Shown in pieces: positions 49,518 to 62,501 of a stretch of 64,000 nt of DNA. Under the pieces are notes generated by a model. The model saw only the letters and a list, made by a program, of their open reading frames with translations, was not told where the DNA came from and searched no databases. This stretch comes from Perca fluviatilis (Eukaryota > Chordata > Actinopteri > Perciformes > Percidae), in assembly GCF_010015445.1 (NCBI RefSeq), contig NC_053114.1, forward strand, positions 16,469,224 through 16,533,223, written 5' to 3'. The translations under genes and the position numbers were made by a program. Position 1 is the stretch's first letter, and each line of letters opens with the position of its first letter.

Positions 49518-49981
49518 AGTCTCTATTAGACATTTTCAGACCTTCCTCCACAGTGTTGCGGAGGAAGGTCTGGCTAGTCCACACAGCATTCCGGGATGGG
49601 AGAAAAACTTGCTCTGGTTTATTGGCCTTTCTTTAAACCAATCACAATCGTCTCGGGCAGTGGTAAGCGCCGGACGTTGCTATGGTGCCTCTGCAAGATA
49701 GCCTCGGGAAGGAACTTTGGGTGGAACGTGTACGTTCAAAGGTTGTTTTAGTTGTGCAACCGAAAACTCAGATTGGACAGATCATCTAGCTAGCTGTCTG
49801 GATTTACCCTGCAGAGATCTGAGGAGCAGTTAACCATAGTCCTCAGAAATCAACTGGAGTTTAAAATGCTAACACACAGAAAGCGGAAGGCAATGGACAT
49901 CCGGCCGAAATGAAAGACATCCGTCGGAATTTGCGGCGCCACCTGAACAATTCCGGAAGTGGAACGTCATGGATATAGACT
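49518..49981 (+). mobile_element. hAT-like MITE, copy 2 of a close inverted pair
   Basis: Starts AGTCTCTATT and ends GGATATAGACT. Flanks TGTTTGAC (left) and TGCCTGAC (right) match at 6 of 8 and look like an aged target duplication. Near the left end CCTTCCTCCACAGTGTTGCG forms an extra small hairpin with GGAGGAAGG. It is the reverse complement of 48707-49077 over most of its length, but longer by about 90 bp. Confidence 0.75.
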
Positions 49982-49989
49982 AATGCCTG

Positions 49990-52900
49990 ACTAACTAACA
50001 GATGGACATAACATACGGAGTGCCGAGGTCACAAACGGGGCTAAGTGCACCTTGAGTATTACAACAAATACGTCGCCTTTCAGCGGCAGGTGGAATTTAC
50101 AGCTGATTGTTTTTTTATTATTTTAATCACCAAATGAAACATCTTTACATGTCCACCCCATTCAACTGTCAAACATTAAGCAAATAACTGACCTCTGACA
50201 TTACTGTGTGCCATAGTAGTTGCAATGGAACAAATAATACATCCTTTAAGGCATGCAGTAAAACAAAGGCACCTGCGAGCTCCACTGTGACTTATTAAAG
50301 AGACATCATGTGGGTATTTGTCCAGTTAATAGGCTTTATAATACAGCGGTATACTGTAGTTTTGCAGATGTGACATGTGGAGTTCACGTAGCACCACCCC
50401 CACCCTCCACCTGCCAATGAGCCCATGAGCTATCGTTGGTGGAAGGGCTGACATGAATAATAGGAAGATGTTACCCTTTCACCTGACCTTTTACCAGTTG
50501 AGCCTTTTTAGTGTGTTTGTGTGGCTTGTTAATTGTGTGAGAAATTATATAATAGACATAAATGGGCCAGATAATAGAGACTGAGTGAGTTCCAAGAGCT
50601 CCTGTGGCCTCTCTTTCCAACTGATTGAAATGAATGCAGGCTCAAATAAAAGGTTACCTTTCCAACATTCCTGAACTGGCCATCTGGAAAATCCAACAAA
50701 AATCCAGATGGACTGATTTACTTTGGGCTGCTGGAGCAGGTGTGTTAAATCTATCCTGTTCTGTTTCATTTTGTTCCATTAGCCACTTGCTCACAGCTGC
50801 CATCGCCTGCAGTGTTGGCTGTGCCTTTTGTTAACTTTTGTGTGTATGTGATGCTGTCAGCAAACATTGCATGCAAGGCTGTCTACATCAGGCATTATGC
50901 ATTATGTTTCAACTGATCTTTAAGTAAGATTTGGTCTTTAAGTGGGCTAATAGTCTATCGTCTCAATGAAACTTTTAGAACCACTTGTCCTGTTGTGTAT
51001 TACCATGGCAGAGTAGAAAACTATTCCTGCACTTTTAGCCAAGCTGTGACACTTCCTGTGTAAGATCCCACTTCACGCTGTGAGGAAATGTGGCCAAAAG
51101 AACCAATAGGATAGCTCGCTTTTTGTGATATTTGCTCCTCACAGAGACGGGAAGTCATCATAAATGACATGTACAGTGTGACTGCCAAGGGGGAGAAGGA
51201 AAACACAGAACATGTCGGCTTGACAGGACTTCACTATGCCTGAGTGACAAGACATACAGTCTCCCCGTGGATTTCCCTTTTCTATCTATTGAATGTGATT
51301 TCAAATGGGCCTACTTCCTTATTTGGCACCAACATTAATAAAATCTTGATTGGTATAGTGTGACCCATTGATTTGGTTTGGTGCTGTTTGAATGGCCTTT
51401 TATGGTTCATAATGAGCAGTATGCTGCCATTGACTGGGTATAGTATGAGAAGAGAGAGAAAGTTGGACTGCATCTTGGCTGATGGGAGAGCAAAGCCAAG
51501 TGATGTTGCTAATCTTATGAAAATAAATATTTTATTTAGTGGTTTGTTGCAGTTCAACAGCTAGTTTTATATTTTGGTGATTGTTTTTACCCAAGACACA
51601 AATATTTGCTGCTTTTAGGATATCAGAGAGAGGGTTAAAACCTCAAAAAGAGAGGAGGAAAGAGAAAGATTGAGTGTGCACAGAGCAGCAGCAGTGTCTT
51701 GAGGCAAGACGTAGAAAAAAATCAGTAAACACACTCTACTCTCTGGAGTGGTCTGCCTTGCAGCCATGAACACTTCATAAAATGTATACTACTGCAAACA
51801 GGCAACACATGGTCAGACATGGACGCAGGCACATAAACAGATACACATGTACAACAAATAATAAAGACAAGTAAACTACACACAAAGAGACACACATATA
51901 GTGTATACAACGAGCCAAGAGGCCAAAGGCAAACATCCTTCACAGTGAACCTCAAGGGCTCCACCCACATTTCAAACACACGGACAAACATCAGGGGAGG
52001 CAATTTTCACTGTTACACCTGCCTCTGTGTATTGATCTGCCGGTCATTTCAGAAACAGTTTGTATTGAAAGAGACTTTAGGGTTTGTCAGTGAGTAACAG
52101 CCAGTGATTTAGCAGCTGGAGTCACACAGTTACCTCCAGCTCCATTCAATCTTTAAATATGCATTTGAGTAGGATGCAAAAGACATTTTTAGGATTTACA
52201 GGTTCTATAATATTAATTTGTCGGTGGAAATAAATTCACATATTCCTGGCAAAGGGGTTTCGTCAGTGTTGTTTTTATAACATAAAAAGGAATTGTTCCT
52301 AATGGAGTCATCTATTTAAATAGGAACAAACACTGGTGTTCAAATTAACATCAGTTATTTAAGTCTTGCTTGCACCTTGTTTATACATTTCAGATCATGG
52401 TAACATAATGATGATAATACGTGGGTCAAAGATCTTATGAATTACTTAGTTGAGTCACACACAGCTCCTACGTGTTAAAACTATAATATAAAAAGCTAAA
52501 ATATACTTTGACACAGAAGGAAATTATTTATTTTAAATACTTTGACATATTTGTAAAGATGTTCATACATTTTTCTTTATTAGTAATTAAATTGTTGATC
52601 ATAAAAAGTACATTTTTGAGAGGTTTAAGTCATTTGTAACAGAACATGAAGTCACATGTTTTATTAGATTAGGTGTAAGAAGACATTTTTTGAGCAAGAT
52701 GTGGAATCTAAATACGAAACTGCACTACCTCCCCTATAAACACATATAATAAACTTGTTTTATGATGGTTTCAATTGATTACAAGCTAAATTTATATAAT
52801 TTAAAGGGTGGAGAGAAAATGTTTTAATCTGCCTACCTTTATACTATTAAGTTTAATCGAAGGATGGGAGAATTATTTTTTCCCCACAAAGTATTTTTAT

Positions 52901-53150
52901 GTTCCCACGGCACTAAAAAATAAAAAGGGACTCAAAGACAAGATCTAGAATTTTTGACTATAGCTACAGTAAATAAGCTGTATGTTTAAAATACAGACAT
53001 GGAGTTAAAGAACAACATTCTTAGCTTTAAGACTGTGAAATGTACAACACCTTACCGTGAAAATGTCTTCTAGATTACTTCTATACGCTTCCAAGTTGGT
53101 TTTTTTAAAGCAACAGTCTGACCTTTGTATTGTACTATTTTTGAAAGTGA
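49990..53150. other. coro2b intron 1 sequence, nothing recognised
   Basis: AT-rich, especially 52140-53110, with no clear repeats or coding signal. Open frames of 60-93 codons have no recognisable features. Confidence 0.5.
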
Positions 53151-53599
53151 TATCACAATGCCTTTGGCCCTGCTGCAGTTGCTAACAAGGTCCACAGTTG
53201 CAGACCTTCCTTCTGGCGTCCACCTGTCTTTACAGATATTAGGAAGGTTTCGTACCTGTGGAGGGAAAGATTAGAGTAGTGATAAGAGATGAAAAGACGG
53301 GAGGGTAGAGGGAGTGAAAAACTGCTGGGAATCAGCCCAGAAGGGCCTTGTGATTCCAAACAAGCAGTGTGTGGGAGAGGAAAGAGGATGAATGGCTACT
53401 ACTGGCTGGGCTGGAGCATGAACTGTGGTCGAGACGGACAGAGACAGAGGGCTGACTGAGTGGCAGGATGGGAGAGACGGGTAAGAGGAGGAAAGGGGGG
53501 AGTGCTAGCCCTCCAGCTATCAGTACCAGTAGGAGGAGAGAGTTTAAAGGGGAGGGGGGAGGAAAAACATGAGATTGAAGGAGGTAGAGCACAGACAGC

Positions 53600-53740
53600 C
53601 TGCCTGCTTGGATTTGAAGGGGAAGGAAGGAAGGAAGAGAGGAGATCCTGGCAGCTCGCTTAGAAAGGACGGTGGATGTTTGCAGTCTGAGAAGGCCGCA
53701 GCAACACTGTGACTATAGTGTCACTAAGGACACTGGTAAG
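53600..53740 (+). other. coro2b: Candidate alternative non-coding first exon of coro2b
   Basis: A perfect consensus donor (AAG, then GTAAGT at 53741) follows a G/A-rich segment (53270-53660) that looks single-copy. It lies 3.2 kb upstream of exon 2. Spliced to 56897, it would place AAG directly before the exon-2 ATG, giving A at -3. The only ATG seen just upstream (53677) opens a five-codon frame that stops at once. Mammalian CORO2B has an isoform starting at MSWRP, which this would produce. The left boundary is arbitrary, and no TATA or initiator was identified. Confidence 0.3.
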
Positions 53741-53979
53741 GTAAGTTGGCATTTTCACGGTGATTACAAGAACATTAGTTTGGTATTCAGATATAAAATG
53801 GGAGATTTATTTATCCAGGTTGGCATTAAACATTTTTATGGTGAAAATATGCAACAACAACTGTCTGCAAAGTTGAGAAGGCCTGTTGAACCCCAGAGAG
53901 AGTCTTATGATCGGTGTTGATGGATACTAAGTCACTTTCTTCTCTGAGTTTTGTGCTTTTGTGTATGTGCATGCTGCTG

Positions 53980-53983
<4 letters not shown>

Positions 53984-54013
<30 letters not shown>
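53984..54013. repeat. (TG)n microsatellite
   Basis: TG run followed by GCGTGCTCGCGC. Confidence 0.95.
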
Positions 54014-54017
<4 letters not shown>

Positions 54018-54344
54018 CTCGCGCATGTGTTCTCATGCTGCAAACCCTCGTGAGATAAGAAAGACACAAACACACACAGATATCCTCTCTGTGCCATACC
54101 CCAGTGACCAATGAATGAGCATCCTTGTAAAGAGAGCTCAAAGCAGGCGAGTCTCCTCATTCCCTCTCCTCTAACTGTCCCTCAGGCCACTTTCTGCTGC
54201 TCTTCTGTTCTACATTAATTCTTCAACAAGCTGCTATTATGCTGCTCATACAGACATGGGTTCAGAGCACTCAATCTGGGTTCGAATGGGATGAGGGTTG
54301 AGATATTTATATGCTGCATATGACCTGCTCACAGTAGAATGCTA

Positions 54345-54490
54345 TACATATGGCTGCAACCTACTAACATTATTTTCATTATCAACGTTTTCCTTAATGC
54401 TTGTTTTGTCTGACCGGCAGTGTAAAACCCAAAGATATTCAATGTACAATTATACAAAATGGAGAGAGGCAGCAAATTGTCACATTTGAG
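54345..54490 (+). mobile_element. Decayed hAT-like repeat fragment
   Basis: Starts GGCTGCAACCTACTAACATT, continues TTTTCATTATCAACG and ...ACCCAAAGATATTCAATGTAC. This is the order of blocks in a very common fish repeat beginning GGGCTGCAACTAACGATTA. Confidence 0.6.
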
Positions 54491-54700
54491 CAATGGTGGA
54501 AGAAGTACTCAGATCCTTTACTTACAGTACTGTAAGTAGAAGTAGCAATACTTCAGTGTAAAAGTACTCCATTACAAGTAAAAGTCTTACCTTCAAAATG
54601 TTACAAAGTAAAAGTAAAGAAGTGTTACCAGTAAAATGTACTTAAAGTATTAACATGAAAAGTAATTGGTATGCAGAATGGCTACTGGTGTTATTATATA
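54490..54700 (+). mobile_element. Partial AGTGGTGGA-type element
   Basis: Begins AATGGTGGAAGAAGTACTC and continues with AAAAGTACTCCATTACAAG and AAAGTAAAAGT motifs. It is the same family as 510-1134, with only one end present. Confidence 0.6.
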
Positions 54701-56739
54701 TATTACATAATAATAGTTATATTACTGATTAAGCATTATTTAAATGTTGTAGCTGGTCAAGTAGTTTCATGTTCTGTTGGGTAGTGTCCGAGCTATTTAA
54801 AAAAAATGTGTGGACCATCTAGATATTTTCTTTATTTAGACATTATTTTATGTGCAAGAATTTGACAGCACTGCAGGCACCTTAGGTCTATATAGGCAGG
54901 CAGGTATCGGAGCAGGGAGGACATGGGTGGGTCTGTGTTTTTTCTTTTTTATCGGAGCAAAAGAGGCAGGAGGAGCAATGTTTCTTTGGTCTTTGTTTGC
55001 TTGCTTAGGATACATAAACCACAAGAAAACACAGAAACATCCCTATTACCAATGGACTTATTTTGCCTGCGTGCATTTCATTCATGTGGTGCTTCATTCG
55101 CCTTTTGGTTTCAAGTTTGTTTGATTTTGATTGTGGAAAAATAGCCACTACAGGTAGGTAAATCTATTATAATACATCATGTTTTATAAATGTATGTACA
55201 ATCTAATTTGAAAGAGTAACTACTAAATAGCTGTGAGGGAAATGTAGTGGAGTTAAGTGGCAGAACACTGTTACTATATTGCCTCCTTACATAATCAATT
55301 AATAGTTTCAGCACCATATGCAAAATTCAAAAACCTGCTGTGACACTGTAACTGCAGTGGTACTGTAATACTGCTGCAGACAGCTGCCACATTTGAGTGC
55401 TGAAGTGAGGGTAAAGTGATGATCACCCACACTATTGTAGCCTACTGGATGCCATTTTTCCAGTCTGGTTTGAGACGGAAAGGGACGGGGAAAGACAATG
55501 GCAGCCGCATGGTCTGAGGATGTTTCCATTTGCATGTGTACACCACTCCCACCAGTTCCCCTCCACATCTCAAGAACAATGCTGAATAGAGGATTGCCTG
55601 ATGTCACCCAGCATTGCTGCTACTGATCTGACAAGAGTCGTAAATAACTGCCAGTTCCTGTTGTGAACTGATATAGTCGCTGGAATTTATTCTCGGTTTC
55701 AGAAGATTTCTCAGAAAAAATGACACCAACTTCTTTCCTTATGGAACAAAGGGCATTTGACATCCACTTCCTGTGACTGAGTCAACCTTTAAGTCCTTAT
55801 GCAGAGCCAGCTCACGCCAAATACAATCAAGAGCTCCATCGATGCGTTCTTGTGGTGGAGTGACAAACAAAAGAAAGCGTCTTGAGTCAAACGTAACCAC
55901 TTCTCTTTTGTTGTGTAGTGGCTGCAAACAAAGGCTGCTTTTCTGTTGTACAAGATCCATGTGAGCCAAAATAGAGTTAGGAACAACAGGACATACTGTA
56001 ATATGTCATTTTGGTTTCTACTGCTGTCCTATTCTGTGAGTGAAGTTATTTGGAAGGAAATGTCTCTATCATTGCTTTTCCATCTTGACACATTAATCAG
56101 CGGCTCTAAGGCAACATAAAATGGTGTCAAACCGTTTTCACCCAGTTTTCACCCTTCGAAAGTCTCACACCCGTGACCAATTTGGACGATTTCCCACAAC
56201 TGTGTGTGTGACAGTTATCATGTCTGCACAGATGGGACAGCCCACCCTACAACTGTGGGTTTGGTAGATGTGAAATTGACATTAGGCCTCATTGATGCTG
56301 TGTGCAATATCATCATGTCAAGTTCCAAACAATACTCAAAGGATAGAGATAACTTTTCCTTACAGTGTAATTAAAACATTTTTTGTGATGTTACAGTATC
56401 AGCTTGGCTAAATGTTCCTCTCTCCTGCCTACAGACAATGTCAAAAACCCTACTCTGTTTGCTACACTGGACACTCTGAATAGTACAAAAGCAGGGGTGT
56501 CATCTGAAGCATACCTAAAGTTTAACTACAATGAACTGAATCTACAAAATATTTTTTCTGGATGGCGAATCCAGGTCAAAGCTGTTATCCTTTTATTAAG
56601 TTTGAAAACTATATATTGTACAGTTTGCAATTATTTGACTGTCTTTGGGTTTTGGGCTTTTGGTCTGACAATAAAAGCAATGCATCACAGTGGGCTGTGG
56701 AAAATTATGATGGGCATCTTTTACCATTTTGTGACATCT

Positions 56740-56812
56740 TCTGACAGATGATTAAAGCATTAAGACAGATTCCTTAATAATTAAAAATTATTGTTACTTG
56801 CAGCCCTATTAA
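56740..56812. repeat. hAT-end-like remnant upstream of exon 2
   Basis: TTATTGTTACTTGCAGCCCT matches the end of the GGGCTGCAAC-type fish repeat. It lies 90 bp from the coro2b exon 2 acceptor and may contribute to the intron's polypyrimidine neighbourhood. Confidence 0.4.
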
Positions 56813-56896
56813 AGAAGCTCAATTAATCTATCAGGATGTTCTGTAAAATAACGAAACTTAAACTAATTTTTATATTTATTTATTTATTCTCCTCAG

Positions 56897-57097
56897 ATGT
56901 CATGGCGTCCGACCTACCGAAGCTCCAAGTTTCGAAATGTCTACGGAAAAGTGGGCAACCGGGAACACTGCTTCGACGGTGTCCCCATTACCAAGAACGT
57001 CCATGACAACCACTTCTGTGCCGTCAACTCCACATTCCTGGCAGTTGTCACCGAGAGTGCCGGCGGGGGCTCTTTCATTGTTATACCTGTTTCCCAG
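56897..57097 (+). CDS. coro2b: coro2b coding exon 2 (coronin N-terminus, start of WD40 propeller)
   Basis: The exon is preceded by TTCTCCTCAG and followed by GTAACT; both ends are phase 0. It encodes 67 residues from MSWRPTYRSSKFRNVYGK to GGGSFIVIPVSQ. The SSKFRNVYGK signature, the HCFD segment, the DNHFCAVN block and the ESAGGGSF strand are hallmarks of the coronin N-terminus leading into blade 1 of the seven-bladed beta-propeller. VYGKV and NREHCFDG point to coronin 2B over 2A. Coronins bind F-actin; 2B is a type II family member linked in mammals to focal adhesions and neuronal actin. The position of the actin-binding Arg30 of coronin 1B is Pro here (short-form numbering), as I recall for other type II coronins. 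The exon starts precisely with ATG, so it can serve as internal Met6 of the long form or as a start codon. The frame continues 21 codons into the intron, which is not coding. Confidence 0.97.
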
Positions 57098-57264
57098 GTA
57101 ACTGGCACTGCCACATGCTTGATTTGCTGTTTGTTGTTATGCCGACAAGGGTCAAAGATTTAATGGGGTCTTGCCATCTTTGGAGACCCGTGAGGTTATT
57201 TTTCTACTTTACTGTACACTTCAGTGTCAGGGGAGATATGTGATGTTTCTTTTTTTATTGTGTG

Positions 57265-57651
57265 TTAAAGCTTTAGTGCGTAACTTTTTTACATTAATGA
57301 ACGTCAAAGTCTGTTACATTCTAGCCATATTGCCAAATGTTGCCAAGTTACATAGCTAAGACTATCAGCTCCACACAACTCTCTCTGTATTTCTCAGTAT
57401 GGCTATGTTCAGAAGATTGTGGCGTCCGGTGACTTTCCCGCGCAGAAACTCGAGTGAAGATAATTACCTGTTCTGAAGAGTCCATCATGTTTTTTTTAAT
57501 CCTCCGTGTCCTCCTTGGCTACTAGCAACTGCGTGGAGGAGGGGGGGTGGAGGGTTCAGAAGGCTTGTATCATGTGGATGCGCCGACAGTTTTGTTGTCA
57601 TTACATAGAATTCCTTATGGGGGCGGCAGAAACTACGCACTATAGCTTTAA
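57265..57651. mobile_element. TTAA-flanked MITE, complete
   Basis: TTAA (57265-57268) followed by AGCTTTAGTGCGTAACT; right end CTACGCACTATAGCT followed by TTAA (57648-57651). The terminal repeats match at about 13 of 15. It contains a G-rich run (GGAGGAGGGGGGGTGGAGGG, 57534-57553). It sits 170 bp inside coro2b intron 2. Confidence 0.85.
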
Positions 57652-60600
57652 AAAATGCTCAGCTGTTGTTAGTTCAGAGTCACAGTCTTTGGGCATTTGT
57701 ACATTATTCAAAATTGACATTATGCTTCGTTAACAATCATAGCTTTAGTGACTCACTGTGAGTCAAAGCATTTAGGATGTTAAAGTGCATTACACTTTAT
57801 ATTTGTTTAGGGTTTAGACAATACATATTGTCCACAGATTTTTCAGAACTCTGTGGTTTCAGCTACAAATTTGCACAAATTCACCACAGACACTCCCTTG
57901 CAGAGCATGCCAGCCTTAGCTCCTCAAGCCAGCATTAAAAGTTAAAGTTGTAACAGGGTAGAATTTGCCAATAATCACATAAAGGCACACTGGTATTTCC
58001 CATAAACAAGACAAAAGGCCTCTGTTGTATTGTTTTTCTCATTATAGGAAAAGGGAATGTGTTTCTTTTTACTGAAAATTCTCCTCATATTCAGCATATA
58101 CAATTCTGCTTTACTGCTTGTGCTGGGTTATTTATTATACAACAGTATTTCAGATTTTAATATGGAAGATAAGCTTCACAGTCACACATTTTAGAGGTAT
58201 TATGCAGATAGTAAAGGGATACATTGTCTTACACTTTAGTGAAAGGTAATTTTTCCAAGAACTGCATTTAAGATGTAAAGTATAGAATAATTTCTAAATG
58301 TTGCTGTTGTGCCTATTGTGAATTGAGATGTTTCTTGAGGTGTTTCCTATGTGATGCCGATTATTGGTATATATTTTTTTTATGTTTCACTGTATTATGG
58401 ACTGTGCCGTACAAATATAAGTGTTATTTTTCTACAAGCCTATAACATAATTTGCCTCTCACTCCACTTGTAGTTCAGTGTAGGTCTGAGAAACCATAAA
58501 GTGCTTTGTCTCTTTAAGAGCGACTGTGCCAAGGTACTTGAAAAGCTCTTGGCTGCCAAGCAGGGTCAAGTCAAGCTGTTATCAGGCAGAAGAAGTATTC
58601 AGTAAGCTGAGCAGTTCTGCTGTGGTGTGATGCAGGGAGACCTCAGCTACAAAAGACTACTGGCTCTGTCATTTAGGTGATTAGATAAGTTGAAGTGCTT
58701 AGATAGTCAAAGCCTTTTTTATTTTTTTATTTACTGTAGATCTGAAGTCACAAACTAACTGTGTCACATTTGCAAACTCTGTCCACTGTTGCCATACTTT
58801 ATAATTTAATATACAGAGCAACAGAGTACATAATACGGGCTCATGTAGTTCATAATACGGGCTCACGTCATCACTTGATATAACCTTTTAGAAATGTATT
58901 TAAGAAAAGGAGTTTTTTTTCATTTCGTCCTCCTACACTGCTTACCTCAGATATGGCTTTTAAAATTGGTGAGGCTGCAGGTAATACTCCGAGGTCTCTA
59001 GGCAGTTGAGATGCAGCGCTCTTTGTTTATGGAACATATTTTGTTTCGAGCTCTTGAATATGAAGAAGAGCTGCACAGCATCACATAATGAAAGTAACGC
59101 TTGCATTGCATCATGATGATATATACAGTAAAAAGGTTGCTTGCAAAGATTGAAAGATTGGGTCATATTGGCTGGTTTCACATGTGAACACAAGTTAACT
59201 ATTTTATAGTTTAGTATAATTTAAACAGAGGATTGAGTGAAAGACATTAATAGATAACGTGTCAATGGGAGGTGTACTGAGCAAACAAGTGTTTTCAGTC
59301 AGTCCAGTAATAAAGAGAAAAGTCTTATCAGTCAGAAAATTCACATACAGCAAATATCAAGAAAAGAGCTGATATAAGTAGTAGTTTTATTTCTGACCAT
59401 TCCATTTGAAATGGCAATTAAGGTGGTTATTTTCTGGAAACAACTAGAAAATCTTCTGATTACAGGGTAAAAGAATACCTATTGCACATTATCATCTACA
59501 GTAACAGTTTACTGTGGTATTTTTCATGCTGTGCAATGACTCTCTCCATGACCTGTCTAAAGATCATAACTTGATCGATTTCTTCCTCGTCAAAGTATTG
59601 CACTTAAGCATTTCCTCTGGTTTCTGCTGAGTTGACGAGTTTAGAAAGGCATTTCTCATATTCAGCAGCAGCACAGATGACAGCTTCTGTGGGATGGTGG
59701 CTGCTGTTTCATGCAGTATCTTCCAGTCAAAACAACAAATTAGCAAACATAAGTGACCCCTTGTATTAGACAGTTAACAAAAGGATGAACAGTAAGAATA
59801 CATTTCTTTTTTATTCTTTTTCATTTTATTTTATTTGGTTATGCTAAAAGGATGGTGTTGAATAGTTAAGATGACTATTTGTTCATCTTTAAAGGCAAGT
59901 GGTCACGTCTTTGTAATGTTAATTTAAATGATCAATCAGCTATTTGATCAATCAGCTATCTGTCCCTTCTCTCTAACCCCTTTCCTGTCTATCTGCACTT
60001 TATAATATCAATGCATAAAAAGCCCAAAAATAAGTAAAAAAAAAAAAGAAAAAAGAAAGTACATTCTAATCTGTGGTGGGTTTGGCTAATAGCGAGGTGT
60101 AAGCATGGCAGACATATTACGATGACAGCCGGCGAGACAGCCATATGGTTGCCACTAGCAAGTGGATAGACTGCCGCTGGCACCACCTGGCACACACACG
60201 CACCGGCCCAGAAATTGACACATAAGGTTCCAAACACCTCCTCATCACCTTAGACAAAGAAAGAGAGTGCAGTGGGTGTGGTGCATTTTTCAATCACTGC
60301 TACCATTGCTACTACTATGAACAATGAGGCAAAACAGCATCACCGATCTGTAAGAGAATATTTCCCAGGTTCCCGTGGCCTGTACATAGGGAAATGCTGG
60401 TATGAATAGACGCCTATTCTAAAGTCATGTGTATAAAGTATTTTACATTGCATGTTTTAATGTCATTTAAAGGAAGGGGATTACCAACATATTATGCACA
60501 ATGCGCATATTCATGAAAAAGGATGTTATTTTGCTACAGTTTATAATCAATGTTAGATTAAATTGTCACTGTGAAGTCATTATAAACAACTCTACTGTAG

Positions 60601-62501
60601 AGGCCAGCAGTGATCCAACGACCACACTGCAGAACATGCTGTGTATACAATATGAAAGCACCAACAGCATGCCATTAACATGTGATAAACCGCAGCAGGA
60701 TTGCAATTCAGCTTAATAAGCATGACTCAACTTGTTCTTTTCCTACACTGATGTGTAGCTGCAACAACAAGTTAATTATTTAGAAAAGAAACTAGCAATG
60801 ACAGCAGGATAGAAAAGACCCCGTTTCTAATCTTAAACTTGTAATATTAAATCCACATTAGTAGATCCACATAGTTGTTGATTCCCTCCAGTTATGTGAT
60901 TTATTCATTCACATTATTGCATATTATAGCCAGAGGAGTCATATTTTAAAATCATGAATCTCCTGAAATGCAGCTTGTTAGAATAGGATGTACTGTAGTA
61001 ATACTGTAACCCCCAGAACAGCAGTGGTAATGAGGATGTATTTGGAATTACAGATCAATAAGAGTTAGTAATCACCGTGGTGCCTCTGATGTTCTGGAGC
61101 CGTTGGTACCTGGCCTGCACATCTGTGCGTCACCAGGAGAGCTCATCTGAAGAAATCATAGTCCATAGAGGAAATGAGCTGCAGAAAGACAATAAGGCCT
61201 AATGTAGATCTGTGTTTCTTTCCTGCCAGTCAGCCAAATAAACATTAGCAACACTATTTTCATTGATATTTTTAATTAAACGTGTATTCTTGATTGCGGT
61301 AGAGATAGCTATCTTTTATTTATATCATGTTCCATTGTAATTTCTGATTCCCTAATAGTACCTCATGGACCCTCTGAACCCTGTGGTTCCCAACAGACAT
61401 TATGTCTTTGCAAGTAATTAGTTCCACCTTAATAAGGACTCCCTTACATCCCAGGGTATTAATGTTCTGAGGCCATGTTCAAACCTCACAGTCACTTGTA
61501 TAGAAAAAGCTAAAGCATCATCAAATCTTGGCATTAGCCTGGCTTGTCACATTTCCCTCATATCTTACTTTCCTGAAATTTGCATCTTTACATGCCTACA
61601 TGTATGAGCAAATCTGAGTTTCCATGTGAGTGTAGTGAGAATCTATTGTGGTCCAAGGTTACCAGAAAATTACAGGAGATTGATGTCAAAGAGCTTTCAA
61701 TGCTAACTTGAGTTAGTTATGTATATGAATCATTCTGTCTTGCTTAATCACACTCTCTCCTCTTTTCCTTCTTTTCTTTTCATTTCCTTTACCTTTTATT
61801 GATGTCCCATATCACTGTTGTCAAGGTATACTGCTTTTGGCATGTGTTCCGTATCTTGTTAGCAAAGCCTTCAGTATCTTTGGCAAACTTAAAAAACAAC
61901 CTCAGGGGTCTTCAACATTTACTTCTTGCTTGTTTTTTGTGGGTTAACTAAACTGAAATTCAAAAGACATTTATTGATCTGCTTTCTTTTTTTGTATAGT
62001 TTATATAAACTGTATATCATTGTATGAGATTAAATCTATATGAATAGGCTTGCTATCTAACTTGTAAGCTAGGTGTCAGTAGCAAGCTAATATTGTTCAC
62101 TATGGGTAAACACTAGCTGACGACTAAATGTAACCTCTTCATCAAAATTCTGTGGGATTGAGAGATGGTGATGGCCTACTAGAGGAGGTGATGTTATGAG
62201 GAAACTGGCCCAGAGAGAAATGTTTTGGATAAACTTACTCAACACCATGAAAACAAACTGACTTAATGAGTTTGAAATGCTTTCTGGATTAAGTCTTTTT
62301 GGAATATAAGTCTCTTTAATGCCAACCAACGTAAGGTCCTTAAGGCCAGAAATGTTGTGCTGTAGAACTTTATGTTAAATTGTACGTAATGGTGTTTAAA
62401 TCACCTGTGATTTCCCTATGTCTCCAGAGCAATGTGATGGGATGATTTGACTGGTTGTTAATTAATTAGGCCCCGGGTCCCTGAGTCACTCACTAAATCT
62501 C

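Larger units (their letters stand above)
27044..56896 (+). other. coro2b: coro2b intron 1
   Basis: Bounded by GTAAGA (27044) and TTCTCCTCAG (56887-56896). It holds microsatellites, SINE, LINE and DNA-transposon fragments, a decayed coiled-coil frame (41976-43225), and a candidate alternative first exon (about 53.6-53.74 kb). No other coro2b coding exon was found within it. Confidence 0.85.

Noticed and set aside
56404..56751. 115-codon frame just upstream of coro2b exon 2
   Set aside because: No coronin or other similarity, and it ends in a hAT-end-like remnant.
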